Assembly: GCA_963703655.1 (NCBI GenBank)
Contig: CAVPFA010000003.1
Location: 1,488,001 to 1,552,000, forward strand
Direction: 5' to 3'
Origin: CAVPFA01 sp963703655
GTDB taxonomy: Bacteria; Actinomycetota; Acidimicrobiia; Acidimicrobiales; Bog-793
DNA length: 64,000 nucleotides
This document shows positions 42,549 through 52,794 of this stretch, in pieces. Below the pieces are notes generated by a model. That model was not told the origin of the DNA and made no database searches. It worked only from the letters and a program-made list of their open reading frames with translations. Both the position numbers and the translations under genes were made by a program. Position 1 is the first letter of the stretch; every line of letters starts with the position of its first letter.

Positions 42549-43091
42549 ATGATCGAGACCTTGACGACCGACCGCCTTCTCATGCGGCCGTTCACCGCGG
42601 ACGATTTCGATTCGCTCAATGAGCTGCACGCTGAGGAGTCGTTCTGGTGGTCTCCCCTCAGGCGCGCCATGACGCCGGAGGAGACCTCTGCGTTCCTCGC
42701 TCGGGTGATAGGCGAATACGAGTCCGCGACGGATCCATCACTGCACGCCGTGATCGAGAGAGCAACGGGCGCGTTGGCTGGTTGGGGAGGATTGTCCGTT
42801 CCGAGATTCCTACCCGAGGTGCTCCCCGCCGTTGAGGTTGGGTGGCGACTCGGATCGATTTTCCGAGGTCGTGGACACGCGACAGAACTTGGCGCTGCCG
42901 CCCTTCATTGGGGGTTCGGCAGCCTTGGCCTTGACAGGATCATCAGCATCTTCGAGCCGGAGAATCGCGCGTCGGGACGAGTAATGGACCATCTCGGGTT
43001 CGGTCCTGAACTGCAGACGACACATCCGGCTCTCGGCGTTCCCCTCCAAGTTCGGACGCTGACCGCAGAACAATGGCGCTCGAGGAGCTAG
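42549..43091 (+). CDS. GNAT family N-acetyltransferase
   Basis: RimJ/RimL-type acetyltransferase of 180 residues: LTTDRLLMRPFTADD start, strand VGWRLGSIFRGRGHATELGAAALHWGF carrying the acetyl-CoA pyrophosphate loop, and ENRASGRVMDHLGFGPE near the C-terminus. Substrate not deducible. ATG 42549 is the first codon keeping the full fold. Confidence 0.87.
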   Translation: MIETLTTDRLLMRPFTADDFDSLNELHAEESFWWSPLRRAMTPEETSAFLARVIGEYESATDPSLHAVIERATGALAGWGGLSVPRFLPEVLPAVEVGWRLGSIFRGRGHATELGAAALHWGFGSLGLDRIISIFEPENRASGRVMDHLGFGPELQTTHPALGVPLQVRTLTAEQWRSRS

Positions 43092-43196
43092 AGGCGACGC
43101 CGCTACGTCGCGCCACTCGGACTATGAGTTTCCTAGATGCCAGCCGAGGCTCGAGCTCTAAGAATGGGTCAACCTCGAGGAAGAAAGGGAGCCCCA

Positions 43197-43814
43197 ATGA
43201 CAAGCGAACCGATGCGCGACCAGCTTACTGACCGCCTGCTGACCCCAGCGAACAGCGCCTTGGTGGTAATCGACTACCAGCCGAGCCAGATCCACACCGT
43301 CACGTCGATGGACACCGAGCTCCTCGTGCGCAACATCGTCTCTGTGGCACGACTCGCCAAGACCTACAAGCTGCCGATCGTGCTCTCGACGGTGAACGTG
43401 GCCGCCAACGGCCAACCTCCGACCATCCCCGAGCTCAGGAAGGTGCTTTCCGACGAGGTCGAGATCGACCGGACACAGATCAACGCATGGGAAGATGCCG
43501 AGTTCCGCCAGGCAGTCGAAGCGACCGGGCGCAACAGGCTGATCATGACGGCCTTGTGGACCGAGGTCTGTCTCGCGTTCCCGTCTCTTGACGCCCTGCG
43601 AGATGGCTATGAGGTCTACCCTGTGGTCGACGCTGTGGGAGGGACATCTCCAGAGGCGCATCGAGCCGGTCTCGAGCGCATCGTCCAGGCTGGAGCGCAG
43701 CCGATCAGCTGGGTATCCCTGGCGTGCGAGCTTCAGCGGGACTGGGCTCGCCTGGAGACCGTCCCGGACGTCGTGGACATCGTCCTCACCTCCCGGCTAC
43801 TCGCGGGGGTCTGA
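43197..43814 (+). CDS. isochorismatase-like hydrolase (YcaC type)
   Basis: Cysteine hydrolase of 205 residues. The catalytic triad is visible: Asp in LVVIDYQPSQI, Lys in LRKVLSDEVEIDR or nearby, and Cys in IMTALWTEVCLAFPSLDALRDGYEVYPVVDAVGG with the cis-peptide context of the family. YcaC-type members act on small amides or unknown substrates. ATG 43197 follows AAGAAAGGGAG; an upstream in-frame ATG (43137) gives a Arg-rich extension without a ribosome site. The next gene begins 2 bp after its stop. Confidence 0.85.
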   Translation: MTSEPMRDQLTDRLLTPANSALVVIDYQPSQIHTVTSMDTELLVRNIVSVARLAKTYKLPIVLSTVNVAANGQPPTIPELRKVLSDEVEIDRTQINAWEDAEFRQAVEATGRNRLIMTALWTEVCLAFPSLDALRDGYEVYPVVDAVGGTSPEAHRAGLERIVQAGAQPISWVSLACELQRDWARLETVPDVVDIVLTSRLLAGV

Positions 43815-43816
43815 TT

Positions 43817-44698
43817 GTGCAGGTAGCACTCACCGGTGGAGTCGGATTCGTCGGGTCTCACATACTCACGGAACTTCAAGAACACGGCCACCGGGTGACG
43901 GCGCTTGTCCGCGACCAAAGCCAGGCGGGAGCGGTCGGCGCCAGCGGCGCCGAGGCAGAGGTCATCGATCTCTACGACCGATCTGCAGTCGTGAGCGTGC
44001 TACGCAGGGCGGACGGAGTGATTCACACCGCGAGTCCCGGTGACGCCACGAGCGCGGGGTTGGACACTGCCGTGGTCGACGCAGTCATCGAAGCGCTCGA
44101 AGGCACAGGCAAGGCTTACCTCCAGATCAGCGGGCTCTGGGTCTTCGGAGCCAACTCCTCTATCACTGAGGAATCACCGTTTCGTGCGCCCGCGATGGTC
44201 GCATGGAAGGAGCCCATCGAACGTCGAGCGCTCAGAGCGAAGGGAATCCGCGTCGTCGTGCCCATATCCAGCGTCGCCTATGGAGACGGTGGAGGCGGTA
44301 TTCCCGGGCTACTTCTGGGTTCGCCCCGAGACGACGCGGGTAACTTGCTCATGCTCGGCACTGGACAACAGCATTGGTCTACGGTGCACGTTGCCGACCT
44401 GGCGGACTTCTTCCGGCGTGCCTTGGAAAGTGACTCAGCTCATGGCTACTACGTGATTGGTAGTGGACTGAACTCCACCGTCGCCGAAATCACGCAAGCG
44501 GCGGCCATCGCAGCCGGCGCCGCCGGAGCGGTCCCGGGCTCCGACGACGAGGCTCGGGCGCGCTTGGGCGATTATTTCGCCGAGGTCCTACTGCTCGATC
44601 AGGGCACCAAGGCAGCAAGGGCGCGATCCGAGCTCGGTTGGACCCCGTCTCATCCGTCGCTAGTCGACGAGTTCCGCCACGGGAGCTACCGCAACTGA
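43817..44698 (+). CDS. NAD-dependent epimerase/dehydratase family protein
   Basis: Extended SDR of 293 residues. The nucleotide loop VALTGGVGFVGSHILTEL starts at the N-terminus; DGVIHTASPGDA and the region LLGTGQQHWSTVHVADLADFFRRALE are typical of atypical SDRs. The Tyr-x-x-x-Lys catalytic pair is not obvious, so it may act as a reductase or NADP-binding regulator. GTG 43817 overlaps the region right after the hydrolase stop, suggesting one transcript. Confidence 0.8.
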   Translation: MQVALTGGVGFVGSHILTELQEHGHRVTALVRDQSQAGAVGASGAEAEVIDLYDRSAVVSVLRRADGVIHTASPGDATSAGLDTAVVDAVIEALEGTGKAYLQISGLWVFGANSSITEESPFRAPAMVAWKEPIERRALRAKGIRVVVPISSVAYGDGGGGIPGLLLGSPRDDAGNLLMLGTGQQHWSTVHVADLADFFRRALESDSAHGYYVIGSGLNSTVAEITQAAAIAAGAAGAVPGSDDEARARLGDYFAEVLLLDQGTKAARARSELGWTPSHPSLVDEFRHGSYRN

Positions 44699-44716
44699 GG
44701 GACGGAGGGAGAGGGC

Positions 44717-46549
44717 GTGGCCTATCTGCCGATCGAGAGTTATGGCCTCATCGGGAACATGCGGAGCGCAGCACTAGTCGGGACGAACGGGTCCATCGAC
44801 TGGCTGTGCTTTCCCCACTTCGACTCCCCCAGCATATTTGCCGCCATCCTCGACGACGAGCACGGCGGTCGGTTCGTCATCTCTCCCGACCTCGAGGAGC
44901 ATCGCACAAAGCAGGTCTATCGGCCGGACAGCAACGTGCTGGTGACCCGGTTCTTCTCCGACTCCGGCGTGGCCGAGGTCACGGACTACATGGCAGTCGG
45001 CGTCGCCGCCGAGCGATATGGGCGACGTTGCGTTATCCGCCACGTGCGCAGCATCCGAGGCTCCATGAGCCTGCGAATGCGATGCGCCCCGGCCTTCGAC
45101 TTTGCTCGGGTGGGACACCACGCCGAAGCGGCTGAGGGCGGGGCGTGGTTTCGCTCGCCAATTTTGGATCTCTCGTTGGGAAGTGAGGTGCCGATCCGGA
45201 TCGACGGCGACGCCGCAGTGGCCGACTTCCGCCTTGGTGAGGGTGAGGAGGCGTCGTTCGTGCTCGGCGAGCCCGACCCGCACACGGGCGACTTGGGCCT
45301 GGCTCGAGACGTCCAGCGCGACCTGCTCACAGCCACCGTCGACTACTGGCACCGCTGGTTGGCAAAGTGCACGTATCAGGGACGGTGGCGTGAGACGGTG
45401 CACCGTTCGGCGCTGGCTCTCAAGCTTTTGACCTTCGAACCCACCGGGGCCATCGTCGCCGCCGCGACCTGTGCCCTGCCCGAGGACCTGGGCGGTACTC
45501 GCAACTGGGACTATCGCTATACCTGGATCCGCGACGCCGCGTTCACGCTGTACGCCTTGCTGCGGATCGGCTTTACTGACGAGGCGGCGAGCTTCATGAC
45601 GTTTCTCGAAGCCCGGTGCCACGAGCTCAATCCCGACGGATCGCTCCAGATCGCGTACGGCATCGACGGCCGGCACACCTTCACCGAGGAGGAGCTCGAC
45701 AACCTCGAGGGCTACCGCGGCTCGAGGCCGGTTCGAGTCGGCAACAACGCGGTCAGCCAGCTCCAGCTCGACATCTACGGCGAGCTCATGGACTCGGTCT
45801 ACCTGTACAACAAGTACGGGAGTCCGATCTCCTACGACCTGTGGGTTTCGCTTCGTCGACTCGTCGATTGGGTCTGCGACAACTGGCATCGCGAGGACGA
45901 CGGCATCTGGGAGACGCGGGGAGGCAGGCGGCACTGGGTCTACTCCAAGGTCATGTGCTGGGTCGCGATCGACCGCTCCCTGCGTCTGGCCGACAAGCGG
46001 TCATTCCCCGCCGACCGGGAACGCTGGCTGCGGGTGCGGGACCAGATCTACGAGGAGATCATGGCCCGAGGGTGGAGCGAAGAGCACAAGGCCTTCATGC
46101 AGTCGTACGACAGCGAAACGCTCGATGCCAGCAGCCTCATGATGCCGCTCGTGTTCTTCGTCTCCCCGCGCGACCCAAAGATGCTCGACACGATCGACGC
46201 CATCAACCGCTCACCTGAGAATGGCGGACTGGTCGCGAACAACCTCGTGTACCGCTACAACCCGCTCGCGAGCACCGATGGGCTCCCGGGCGCAGAGGGG
46301 ACTTTCAACATCTGCACCTTCTGGCTGGTCGAGGCCCTCACCCGCGCTGGAAAAATCGACCGGTCCCGTTTGGACGAGGCGAGGATCATCTTCGAGAGCA
46401 TGCTCGGCTATGCCAACCACGTCGGCCTGTTCGCTGAGGAGACCTCCATGTCCGGAGAAGCACGTGGCAACTTCCCCCAAGCCTTCACCCATCTTGCCCT
46501 CATCAGCGCGGCCGTCAACCTCGACGCAGCCCTCGGCGCCCAACAGTGA
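44717..46549 (+). CDS. glycoside hydrolase family 15 protein (trehalase/glucoamylase-like)
   Basis: Protein of 610 residues. The N-terminal beta-sandwich domain (MAYLPIESYGLIGNMRSAALVGTNGSIDWLCFPHFDSPSIFAAIL) and the (alpha/alpha)6 barrel from about 235 (GGTRNWDYRYTWIRDAAFTLYALLRIGF, WVYSKVMCWVAIDRSLRLADK, GAEGTFNICTFWLVEALTRAG) match actinobacterial GH15 enzymes that include trehalases. No signal peptide, so cytoplasmic trehalose or glucan turnover is likely. GTG 44717 follows GGAGGGAGAGG. Whether the substrate is trehalose or alpha-glucan is open. Confidence 0.9.
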   Translation: MAYLPIESYGLIGNMRSAALVGTNGSIDWLCFPHFDSPSIFAAILDDEHGGRFVISPDLEEHRTKQVYRPDSNVLVTRFFSDSGVAEVTDYMAVGVAAERYGRRCVIRHVRSIRGSMSLRMRCAPAFDFARVGHHAEAAEGGAWFRSPILDLSLGSEVPIRIDGDAAVADFRLGEGEEASFVLGEPDPHTGDLGLARDVQRDLLTATVDYWHRWLAKCTYQGRWRETVHRSALALKLLTFEPTGAIVAAATCALPEDLGGTRNWDYRYTWIRDAAFTLYALLRIGFTDEAASFMTFLEARCHELNPDGSLQIAYGIDGRHTFTEEELDNLEGYRGSRPVRVGNNAVSQLQLDIYGELMDSVYLYNKYGSPISYDLWVSLRRLVDWVCDNWHREDDGIWETRGGRRHWVYSKVMCWVAIDRSLRLADKRSFPADRERWLRVRDQIYEEIMARGWSEEHKAFMQSYDSETLDASSLMMPLVFFVSPRDPKMLDTIDAINRSPENGGLVANNLVYRYNPLASTDGLPGAEGTFNICTFWLVEALTRAGKIDRSRLDEARIIFESMLGYANHVGLFAEETSMSGEARGNFPQAFTHLALISAAVNLDAALGAQQ

Positions 46550-46571
46550 ACAGCTCGCAAGACGGAGCACC

Positions 46572-47018
46572 GTGACGGCCGTCACTGACCTGGACGACTT
46601 CGGAGCTCTGGACCCGTTCTTCCGCATCATCGAAGAGGGCCTGAGCGGGCTCGCCGACGGGGACAACTTCTTCGATCTCCTTGCCGGCGAGGTCGTCTTC
46701 GACTACGTCATCACGGTCCCCGGCTATCCGCGGCACGTCGTAGGTCGATCGGCAGTGGCGGAACTATACCGACCCTATGGCGACACCTTCGTGCTCGACC
46801 GATGCTTTGACCTGGCCGTCCATCACGATCGAGAATCCGGGGTGGTCGTTCTCGAGTACGCCTCCGAGGGTCGTGTCGTCGCCACCGGGGCTGCCTACGC
46901 AAACCGGTACATCTCGGTGCTCACGATCGTCGATCGCAAGGTCACGCGGTGGCGCGACTACCTTGACCCGATAGCGGTCTTCGAAGCCGTCGGGTGGCCG
47001 CCTCGGACGAGCGCGTGA
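46572..47018 (+). CDS. SnoaL-like (NTF2-fold) protein
   Basis: Protein of 148 residues with the NTF2-like cone fold pattern: LADGDNFFDLLAGEVVFDYVITVPGYPRHVVGRSAVAELYRPY followed by alternating strands and RWRDYLDPIAVFEAVG. Members range from polyketide cyclases and isomerases to binding proteins; function cannot be assigned. GTG 46572 lies 22 bp after the GH15 stop. Confidence 0.75.
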   Translation: MTAVTDLDDFGALDPFFRIIEEGLSGLADGDNFFDLLAGEVVFDYVITVPGYPRHVVGRSAVAELYRPYGDTFVLDRCFDLAVHHDRESGVVVLEYASEGRVVATGAAYANRYISVLTIVDRKVTRWRDYLDPIAVFEAVGWPPRTSA

Positions 47019-47095
47019 AATCGGGAGATCTACACTCCTGATCACGATCCGGCTACTGTCGTCGAGATCGTGCTCACCGAGGAGCTGCTCCGCGC

Positions 47096-47737
47096 ATGAC
47101 GGCACCCGCGGTCGCCGATCCCGCGGCGCGGGAATTCCTCCGGAGCGCCGACCCGGTTCTCGCGTGGGTGATCGACGCGCACCCGGATTTCCGGCCGCGG
47201 GCCTGGCTCGATGAGCTTCCGCGTCTCGACGCCTTCGGCACGCTCATCTTTCAGGTCGCCGGCCAGCAACTGTCCGTCAGGGCGACACGGACGATCGTTT
47301 CCCGAATCGAGCAGCACTTCGGCGGACACCTGCCCTCGCCTGCCGAGCTGCTCGCAGGCGATCCGCAGGTCCTGCGCGCAAGCGGGCTCTCGGCCCGCAA
47401 GGGTGCGACGCTCCGGGCGCTCGCAGAACGGTTCGTCGACGGACGCTTGAGCGACCACGCGTTCGCTCAGATGACGGACGACGAGATTGAGACAGCACTC
47501 ACCGAGGTGTCGGGCATCGGCCCCTGGACGGCCCACAGCTTCCTGATCGTCGCGCTGGACCGGCCCGACGTGTTCCTATCGGGCGACCTGGCGCTACGGC
47601 ACGCGATCCAACGGCAGTACGGGCTCGACCACCTTCCCTCCGAGGCGGAGATGGTCGAGATGGCCGAACGCTGGCGGCCGTATCGCAGCCTCGCGGTGAG
47701 CTACTTGTTCGCCTCCGAATTCGAGGAAGCGAAGTGA
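47096..47737 (+). CDS. DNA-3-methyladenine glycosylase II (AlkA-type HhH-GPD)
   Basis: Base-excision glycosylase of 213 residues, shorter than E. coli AlkA because the N-terminal beta domain is absent. FGTLIFQVAGQQLSVRATRTIVSRI, the hairpin VSGIGPWTAHSFLIVALDRPDVFLSGDLALRHAIQRQYG with the catalytic Asp in SGDLALR, and ERWRPYRSLAVSYLF are diagnostic. It removes alkylated purines. Its stop overlaps the next gene by 4 nt. Confidence 0.9.
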   Translation: MTAPAVADPAAREFLRSADPVLAWVIDAHPDFRPRAWLDELPRLDAFGTLIFQVAGQQLSVRATRTIVSRIEQHFGGHLPSPAELLAGDPQVLRASGLSARKGATLRALAERFVDGRLSDHAFAQMTDDEIETALTEVSGIGPWTAHSFLIVALDRPDVFLSGDLALRHAIQRQYGLDHLPSEAEMVEMAERWRPYRSLAVSYLFASEFEEAK

Positions 47738-48312
47738 CCGGCGTCGGAATCGTCGGCGCCGGCCGGCTCGGGCAGGCGATGGCGCGAGTTGCGGCGCGCG
47801 CCGGACGGTCAGTCGTGATCGCCAACAGCCGCGGCCCGGAGTCGTTGGCGACCGTGGTCTCGACCCTCGGTGAGGGAGTCGCCGCAGGGACCGTGGACGA
47901 GGCCGCTTCGGCCGCCATGGTCGTCATCGCCGTCCCGTGGGACCGCGTGGGCGAAGCAGTTCAAGGCGTCAACTGGAACGGACAGATCGTCATTGACGCG
48001 ACCAATGACTGGGCCGCCGACGACCTCCATGGGAGAACATCGAGCGAGATAGTCGCCGACCTCGTCGCCCACGCGCGGCTCGTCAAGGCCGCCAATACAC
48101 TCAGCGCCGAAGTACTGGGCTCGGATCCGCACCAGGCCGGCGGCCAGCGTGTGATCTTCATCTCCGGCGACGACGACGAGGCGAAAGCCGCTGTCGTAGC
48201 GCTGTTCCAGGACGCGGGGTACGCCGCGATCGACCTCGGAACCCTGGCCAAGGGCGGCGAGATGCAGCAGATCCACCACCCCCTCGCCGGCGTCAACTTG
48301 ATCCGGCTCTGA
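47734..48312 (+). CDS. NAD(P)-binding oxidoreductase, F420-reductase-like (COG2085)
   Basis: Rossmann protein of 192 residues: VGIVGAGRLGQAMARVAARAGRSVVIANSRGPESL, then VVIAVPWDRVGEAV and AANTLSAEVLGSDPHQAGGQRVIFISGDD. It resembles NADPH:F420 oxidoreductase and other short dinucleotide-binding proteins of COG2085. GTG 47734 is coupled to alkA (GTGA). The substrate is unknown. Confidence 0.82.
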   Translation: MTGVGIVGAGRLGQAMARVAARAGRSVVIANSRGPESLATVVSTLGEGVAAGTVDEAASAAMVVIAVPWDRVGEAVQGVNWNGQIVIDATNDWAADDLHGRTSSEIVADLVAHARLVKAANTLSAEVLGSDPHQAGGQRVIFISGDDDEAKAAVVALFQDAGYAAIDLGTLAKGGEMQQIHHPLAGVNLIRL

Positions 48313-48385
48313 GGAGGCTCGGCAAGGTTCTTGCGGGACCCGTTGGTCTCAGGCATCACTACTACTTTGGCGACAGGGAGGAAGG

Positions 48386-48829
48386 ATGTCAGGCTTCATC
48401 TCTGACAGTCCACTGGCCCGCGAGCTGATCCGCATCGGCGACGAGGCGATAGCCCTCGAGGACGATGTGGCTCTCCGCGCCTACTACGCCGAGGACTACG
48501 TCCTCCACGGACCCGGGGGCGACTGGAGCTTCGATGAGCTCCGGGCTTACTTTGCGTCGTTGCGCGCCGCTTTCAGCGGTCTGCGGATTGTCCGTGAGCA
48601 GATCATCGTCGACGGCCACCACCTGGCGGCGCGCAACACGTTCTCCGGTGACTTCACCGGCGTCTTCACCTGCTCGCCCATCGGCCCAGTCGAGCCCAGC
48701 GGCCAGCACGTCGCGTGGGAATTGATCAACACGTTCAGGTACCAAGAAGATGGGCGTCTGGCCGAAGAGTGGGTGCAGACCGATTACCGCAGCTTCTTGA
48801 ACAAGCTCGGCGTGACCACACGGAGTTAG
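48386..48829 (+). CDS. NTF2-like/SnoaL protein
   Basis: Protein of 147 residues with the NTF2 fold pattern: LIRIGDEAIALEDDVALRAYYAEDYVLHGPGGDWSFDELRAYFASLRAAF, then VDGHHLAARNTFSGDFTGVF and WELINTFRYQEDGRLAEEWVQTDYRSFL. This ester-cyclase-like arrangement is common in actinobacteria; no substrate is known. Ribosome site GGGAGGAAGG is directly before ATG 48386. Confidence 0.78.
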   Translation: MSGFISDSPLARELIRIGDEAIALEDDVALRAYYAEDYVLHGPGGDWSFDELRAYFASLRAAFSGLRIVREQIIVDGHHLAARNTFSGDFTGVFTCSPIGPVEPSGQHVAWELINTFRYQEDGRLAEEWVQTDYRSFLNKLGVTTRS

Positions 48830-48962
48830 CCCGGCGTGCCCCGGACGCCTTCGTAATGAGTGGCGCCCCTGCCAGTTGGGGCGTTCTTGCGGCAGAGCCC
48901 GGAGTCCCGGTGGCAGTTCGTACGATGGGGTCGTGCGCAGTCATCCCTGACCAGCCGAAGGG

Positions 48963-51802
48963 ATGCTAGTGGCACGACGAATGGTTCGAGCGACGCAGGC
49001 TGCGCCCATCCAGACGGTCCGCGGCCGCGACGCCGAACTGACGGTCCTCGGTCAGCACCTCGACCAGCTTCTGTCAGGTGTCGGTTCGGTCGTCCTGGTG
49101 GAGGGGGGCGCCGGGATGGGCAAGAGCCGCCTTCTCGGAGAGGTGGCGGCGATGGCGCGCCGCCTGTCGATAACGGGTCGGCTGCGGTGTGGCTGACCCG
49201 GCCGACACTGTGGTCCAGCTGTCGGTGCTGATGGAGGCTCTTTTCGAGGGCCCTTCCCCGATCCTCGAACGCACGGCGTTGGGCGACGCGCACGCTTCTC
49301 CCGAGCAGAGGTATTGGCTGTTGCAGGACCTCGAAGCGCTGCTCGAGGGGGCAGCGCTCAATGGGCCCTTGCTGGTCTGCCTCGATGACGTTCAGTGGGC
49401 CGACAGCGGGACGGCGGCGGCGCTTCGCGCCCTGCCGTCTCGTCTGGCGACGGTACCGATCGGCTGGGTGGTCGCCCTTCGCCCCGGTCAGGGATCGCCC
49501 CAGGTTCGCAGCGCGGTGGACTTCTTGGAGGGTCACGGAGCGGCCAAGATCGCCCTCGGTCCGCTGGACCAGGCCGGGGTCGCGCAGATGGCGGCCGATG
49601 TCTTGGGGGCGGAACCTGACAGCGAGTTGCTGAGAGATGGCGGAGCGGACGGCCGGCAGCCCGTTCCTTCTCGTAGAGCTCCTTTCGGGGCTGCGCGAGG
49701 AGGGACTCGTCCGGGTCGAATCGGGACGGGCCGAGTTGGTCGAGTGGCGGCTGCCTCATCGTGTGAGCCAGAGCATGCGACTGCGGTTGGAGCGAATGTC
49801 CGACTCGGCGCGTCAGGTGGCTACGGTGGCTGCTGCGCTGGGGCGGAGGTTTTCGCTCGACGATGTGGCGGCGATGCTCAACCTGTCACCCTCGGAGCTG
49901 CTGACGCCGGTTGACGAGCTGATTCACGCCGATCTGCTGGCCGAATGCGACGGCAGACTCGTGTTCGGCCACGACCTCATCCTCGAAGCGGTGCGAGCCA
50001 GCGTCCCGGTCTCGGTGCGCCGGTCGCTCGATCGCCAGGCGGCCTCGGTGCTGCTTGCCGGCGGAGCGCTACCTGTGGAGGTGGCGACGCAGCTGGCAGA
50101 GAGCGCCGAGCCCGGCGACGAGGTCGCTATCACGACTCTGCTCAAGGCGGCCGAGGCGCTCGGCGCAACCGACCCTGGCGCGGCCGCCGACTTGAGCCAG
50201 CGCGCCCTTGAGCTCGCTCCCCGACGGCATCCTTTGCGGGGGCCGTTGGTGGCTCAGACAGCGGTCTGGCTGCATGCCGCCGGGCGTGGCGAGGAGGCGA
50301 AAGCCTTCGCTGACACGGCGCTGCACCAGGCGTTCCCACCTGAGCAGGAAGCCGAGGTCCGCCTCAGCATCGCTGGGATGTTCGCCATATCCTCCGACGT
50401 GCGCGCCGAAGAGTGCCGCCAAGCCCTCGCCCTTCCCGGTCTCCCGGCCAACCTCCGTGCCCGACACTTGGCGTTGTTGTTCCACAACCTGGTGACGGCG
50501 GGCCGGCGCGATGACGCCCGCGCGATGCTCGAAGAGGCAACGGTCGCGGTCCGGACCAGCGATGACGTTGCCGGGCGGTTCGCGCTGGAGCTGGCCGAAT
50601 CCGGTCTCATGTACGCCGACGGAGATTTCCCCGGAGCGCTCCAAATGGTGGAGACGGCTCTGCGCACCGGTCTTCGCACCAGTGACGACACACGGGGCCA
50701 CCTCACCTACCAATGGCGCTGCGATCTGCTGACGATGGTCGACCGGCTCGACGAGTCGCTCCAGATGTCGACGGAAGGAGTCGCCTCGGCTCAACGCGAC
50801 CGGCAGGGCTGGGCCCTCAGCATTTTCGAGACCGGGCGTGGCAGGCAGCTACTGCAGATGGGGCGTCTGGCCGACGCCGCCGCCGCTCTTGAGGGGCAGC
50901 TCACGGTGGACATGGCGCCCCAGATCGTCAGTGTCCTGGACGCGGCGGGAGTCGTGGCGCTCGGACGCGTCGCCATACACATGGGCGATCCGGGCCTGTC
51001 TCGGCAGGCCCGGGAGATTGCCCAGGTGATGCTCGGCCAGAGCGCCCCGAGCGTCCGTCGTCACGCCGCCTGGCTGCTCGCGTTGCAGGAAATGGCAGCC
51101 GGCGATCGCCGCTCGCGCCCACGAGTGGCTCCGCGCCTTGGGGGAGGAGGAGCGCATCGTCCATCGTGCCGCTCTTTCCGATGGACGTGGCCGACGAGGC
51201 CCGCCTGATCCACATCGCACTCGCCGCGCAGGACGACGAGCTCGCAGCCCATGCCGCGGACGCGGCCCAGTGCCGAGCCCAGCTCAACCCCCAGGTCCGA
51301 TCGATAGCTGCGGCCGCCGCCCACGCAAAAGGTCTGCTGGACCACAACCGCAAGGACCTTGCGGAAGCGGTCGCGCTCTATGAGGGCGGCCCTCGTCCGC
51401 TGGCCTGCGCCGCGGCGCTGGAGGATCTGGGAGTTGCCACCGTCGACGGAGGCGACACAGACGAAGCCGTAGAGGTGCTTCGGCCGGGCGTTGGAGCTGT
51501 ACGCCCAAGCGGGAGCGGCCTGGGATGCCGGCAGGGTGCGCGGCCGGCTCAGGGCCTTGGGCGTGCGCCGCCGCCTGGTACCGGCGCAGCGCCCCGGAAG
51601 GGGCTGGGCCGCCATGACCGACTCTGAGCTCGCGGTGGCGCGACTGGTCGCCCAAGGGTTGACCAACCGGGAGGTGGCTGAGCGGCTGTTCGTCTCTCAG
51701 CACACCGTCAGCGGCCATCTGCGTCATGTCTTCGCCAAGTTGGACGTCAACTCACGCGTCGAGCTGACCCGATTGGCGGGCGTTCACGACGCTCGGCCCT
51801 GA
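48963..51802 (+). pseudogene. LAL-type LuxR regulator with AAA ATPase (five frameshifts)
   Basis: Pieces in different frames add up to a regulator of about 945 residues: ATPase with RGRDAELTVLG and Walker A GGAGMGKSRLL, Walker B PLLVCLDDVQWADSG, a long helical TPR region from 49637, and a C-terminal LuxR HTH (LTNREVAERLFVSQHTVSGHLRHVFAKLDVNSRVELTRLAG) ending at 51802. Frame changes are needed near 49180, 49628, 51110, 51160 and 51485. Each piece keeps strong similarity to the expected family and order, so either the sequence here is poor or the gene is recently dead. LAL regulators usually control neighbouring metabolic operons; here the hydrolase genes follow. Confidence 0.75.
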
Positions 51803-51917
51803 GCCCGCGCCGCCAGCGGGCGAAGATGACGCGCGCATTCGCGCGATGTGCGAATGCTGGGTTGCTGGCACTGTGATGCCGACGGTTCGGTGCAGGCCGT
51901 GCAGAAAAGGGGAGCCC

Positions 51918-52728
51918 ATGGCGATGGACCTGCGATTCGTGAAGCAGATGGCGTGAAGGTCCGATTCGCCGAGGCCGGCCACGGCTGGGAGCGAAATGGT
52001 GGTCTTGACCAGCCCGTGGCCGGAGAGCCTGTTCGCCTTCCGAAAGGTATGGGACCGCCTGGCCGAGCAGTTCCACCTGGTTGCGATCGATCTTCCAGGG
52101 TTTGGGCAGTCTGAGCGTCAACTCGACCTGCTGTCGCCATCGGCGATGGGAGGCTTCCTCGTCCAGTTGGTGCGGGAGTGGGACTTGGGTCCCGTGCATT
52201 TCGTTGCCCCCGACGTGGGCACGCCCGCAGCCTTGTGGGCTGCGTCGAACGACCCGGCGTTGGTGCGCAGCCTGGCGATCGGCGGCGGGGCCATGGCCGT
52301 TCCCCTGCAGGTGGGCGGCACTCTGAAGGACATCATCGAGGCGCCGGACATGGACGGTTACCGCCGGATCGACTCCAGGGACATTCTCGGTCCCGTCTAC
52401 GACGCCATACCGGGCGGCGCGCCGCCGCCAGAAGTCCGAGAAGATTACCTGGAGTCCTATGCGGGCGACCGGTTCGTGGAGTCCGCACGCTATGTCCGCA
52501 CCTATCCGACCGAGCTGCCCAAGCTGGCCGAGAAGCTGCCCGGCATTGAGACGCCGGTCCAGATCGTCTGCGGACGCGACGACCCCTTGGTCCCGACACC
52601 CAACGCAAGAGTTCCTCCACGCGAGGTTGCCCAACAGCAGGATGGACCTCCTGCCCGCAGGGCACTTCGCGTGGGAAGAAGTGCCGGACCTTTACGGGGA
52701 CGTGCTATCGCTGGCTCAGAGCGGATAG
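51918..52728 (+). pseudogene. alpha/beta hydrolase, haloalkane dehalogenase-like (three frameshifts)
   Basis: Starting at ATG 51918 behind GAAAAGGGGAG, the frames read MAMDLRFV, then EADGVKVRFAEAG, then VVLTSPWPESLFAFRKVWDRLAEQFHLVAIDLPGFGQSER, and finally EFLHARLPNSRMDLLPAGHFAWEEVPDLYGDVLSLAQ. Shifts are needed near 51942, 51994 and 52605. DLPGFGQSE and HFVAPDVGTPAAL (Asp nucleophile-like) and the terminal GHFAWEE His fit the alpha/beta hydrolase group. If whole, about 268 residues. Confidence 0.7.
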
Positions 52729-52794
52729 GGGCCTCGACGCCGATGACCGCTCGAACCTGATCGCCGCTCGCAATTGACGAAGGAGAGACGCACA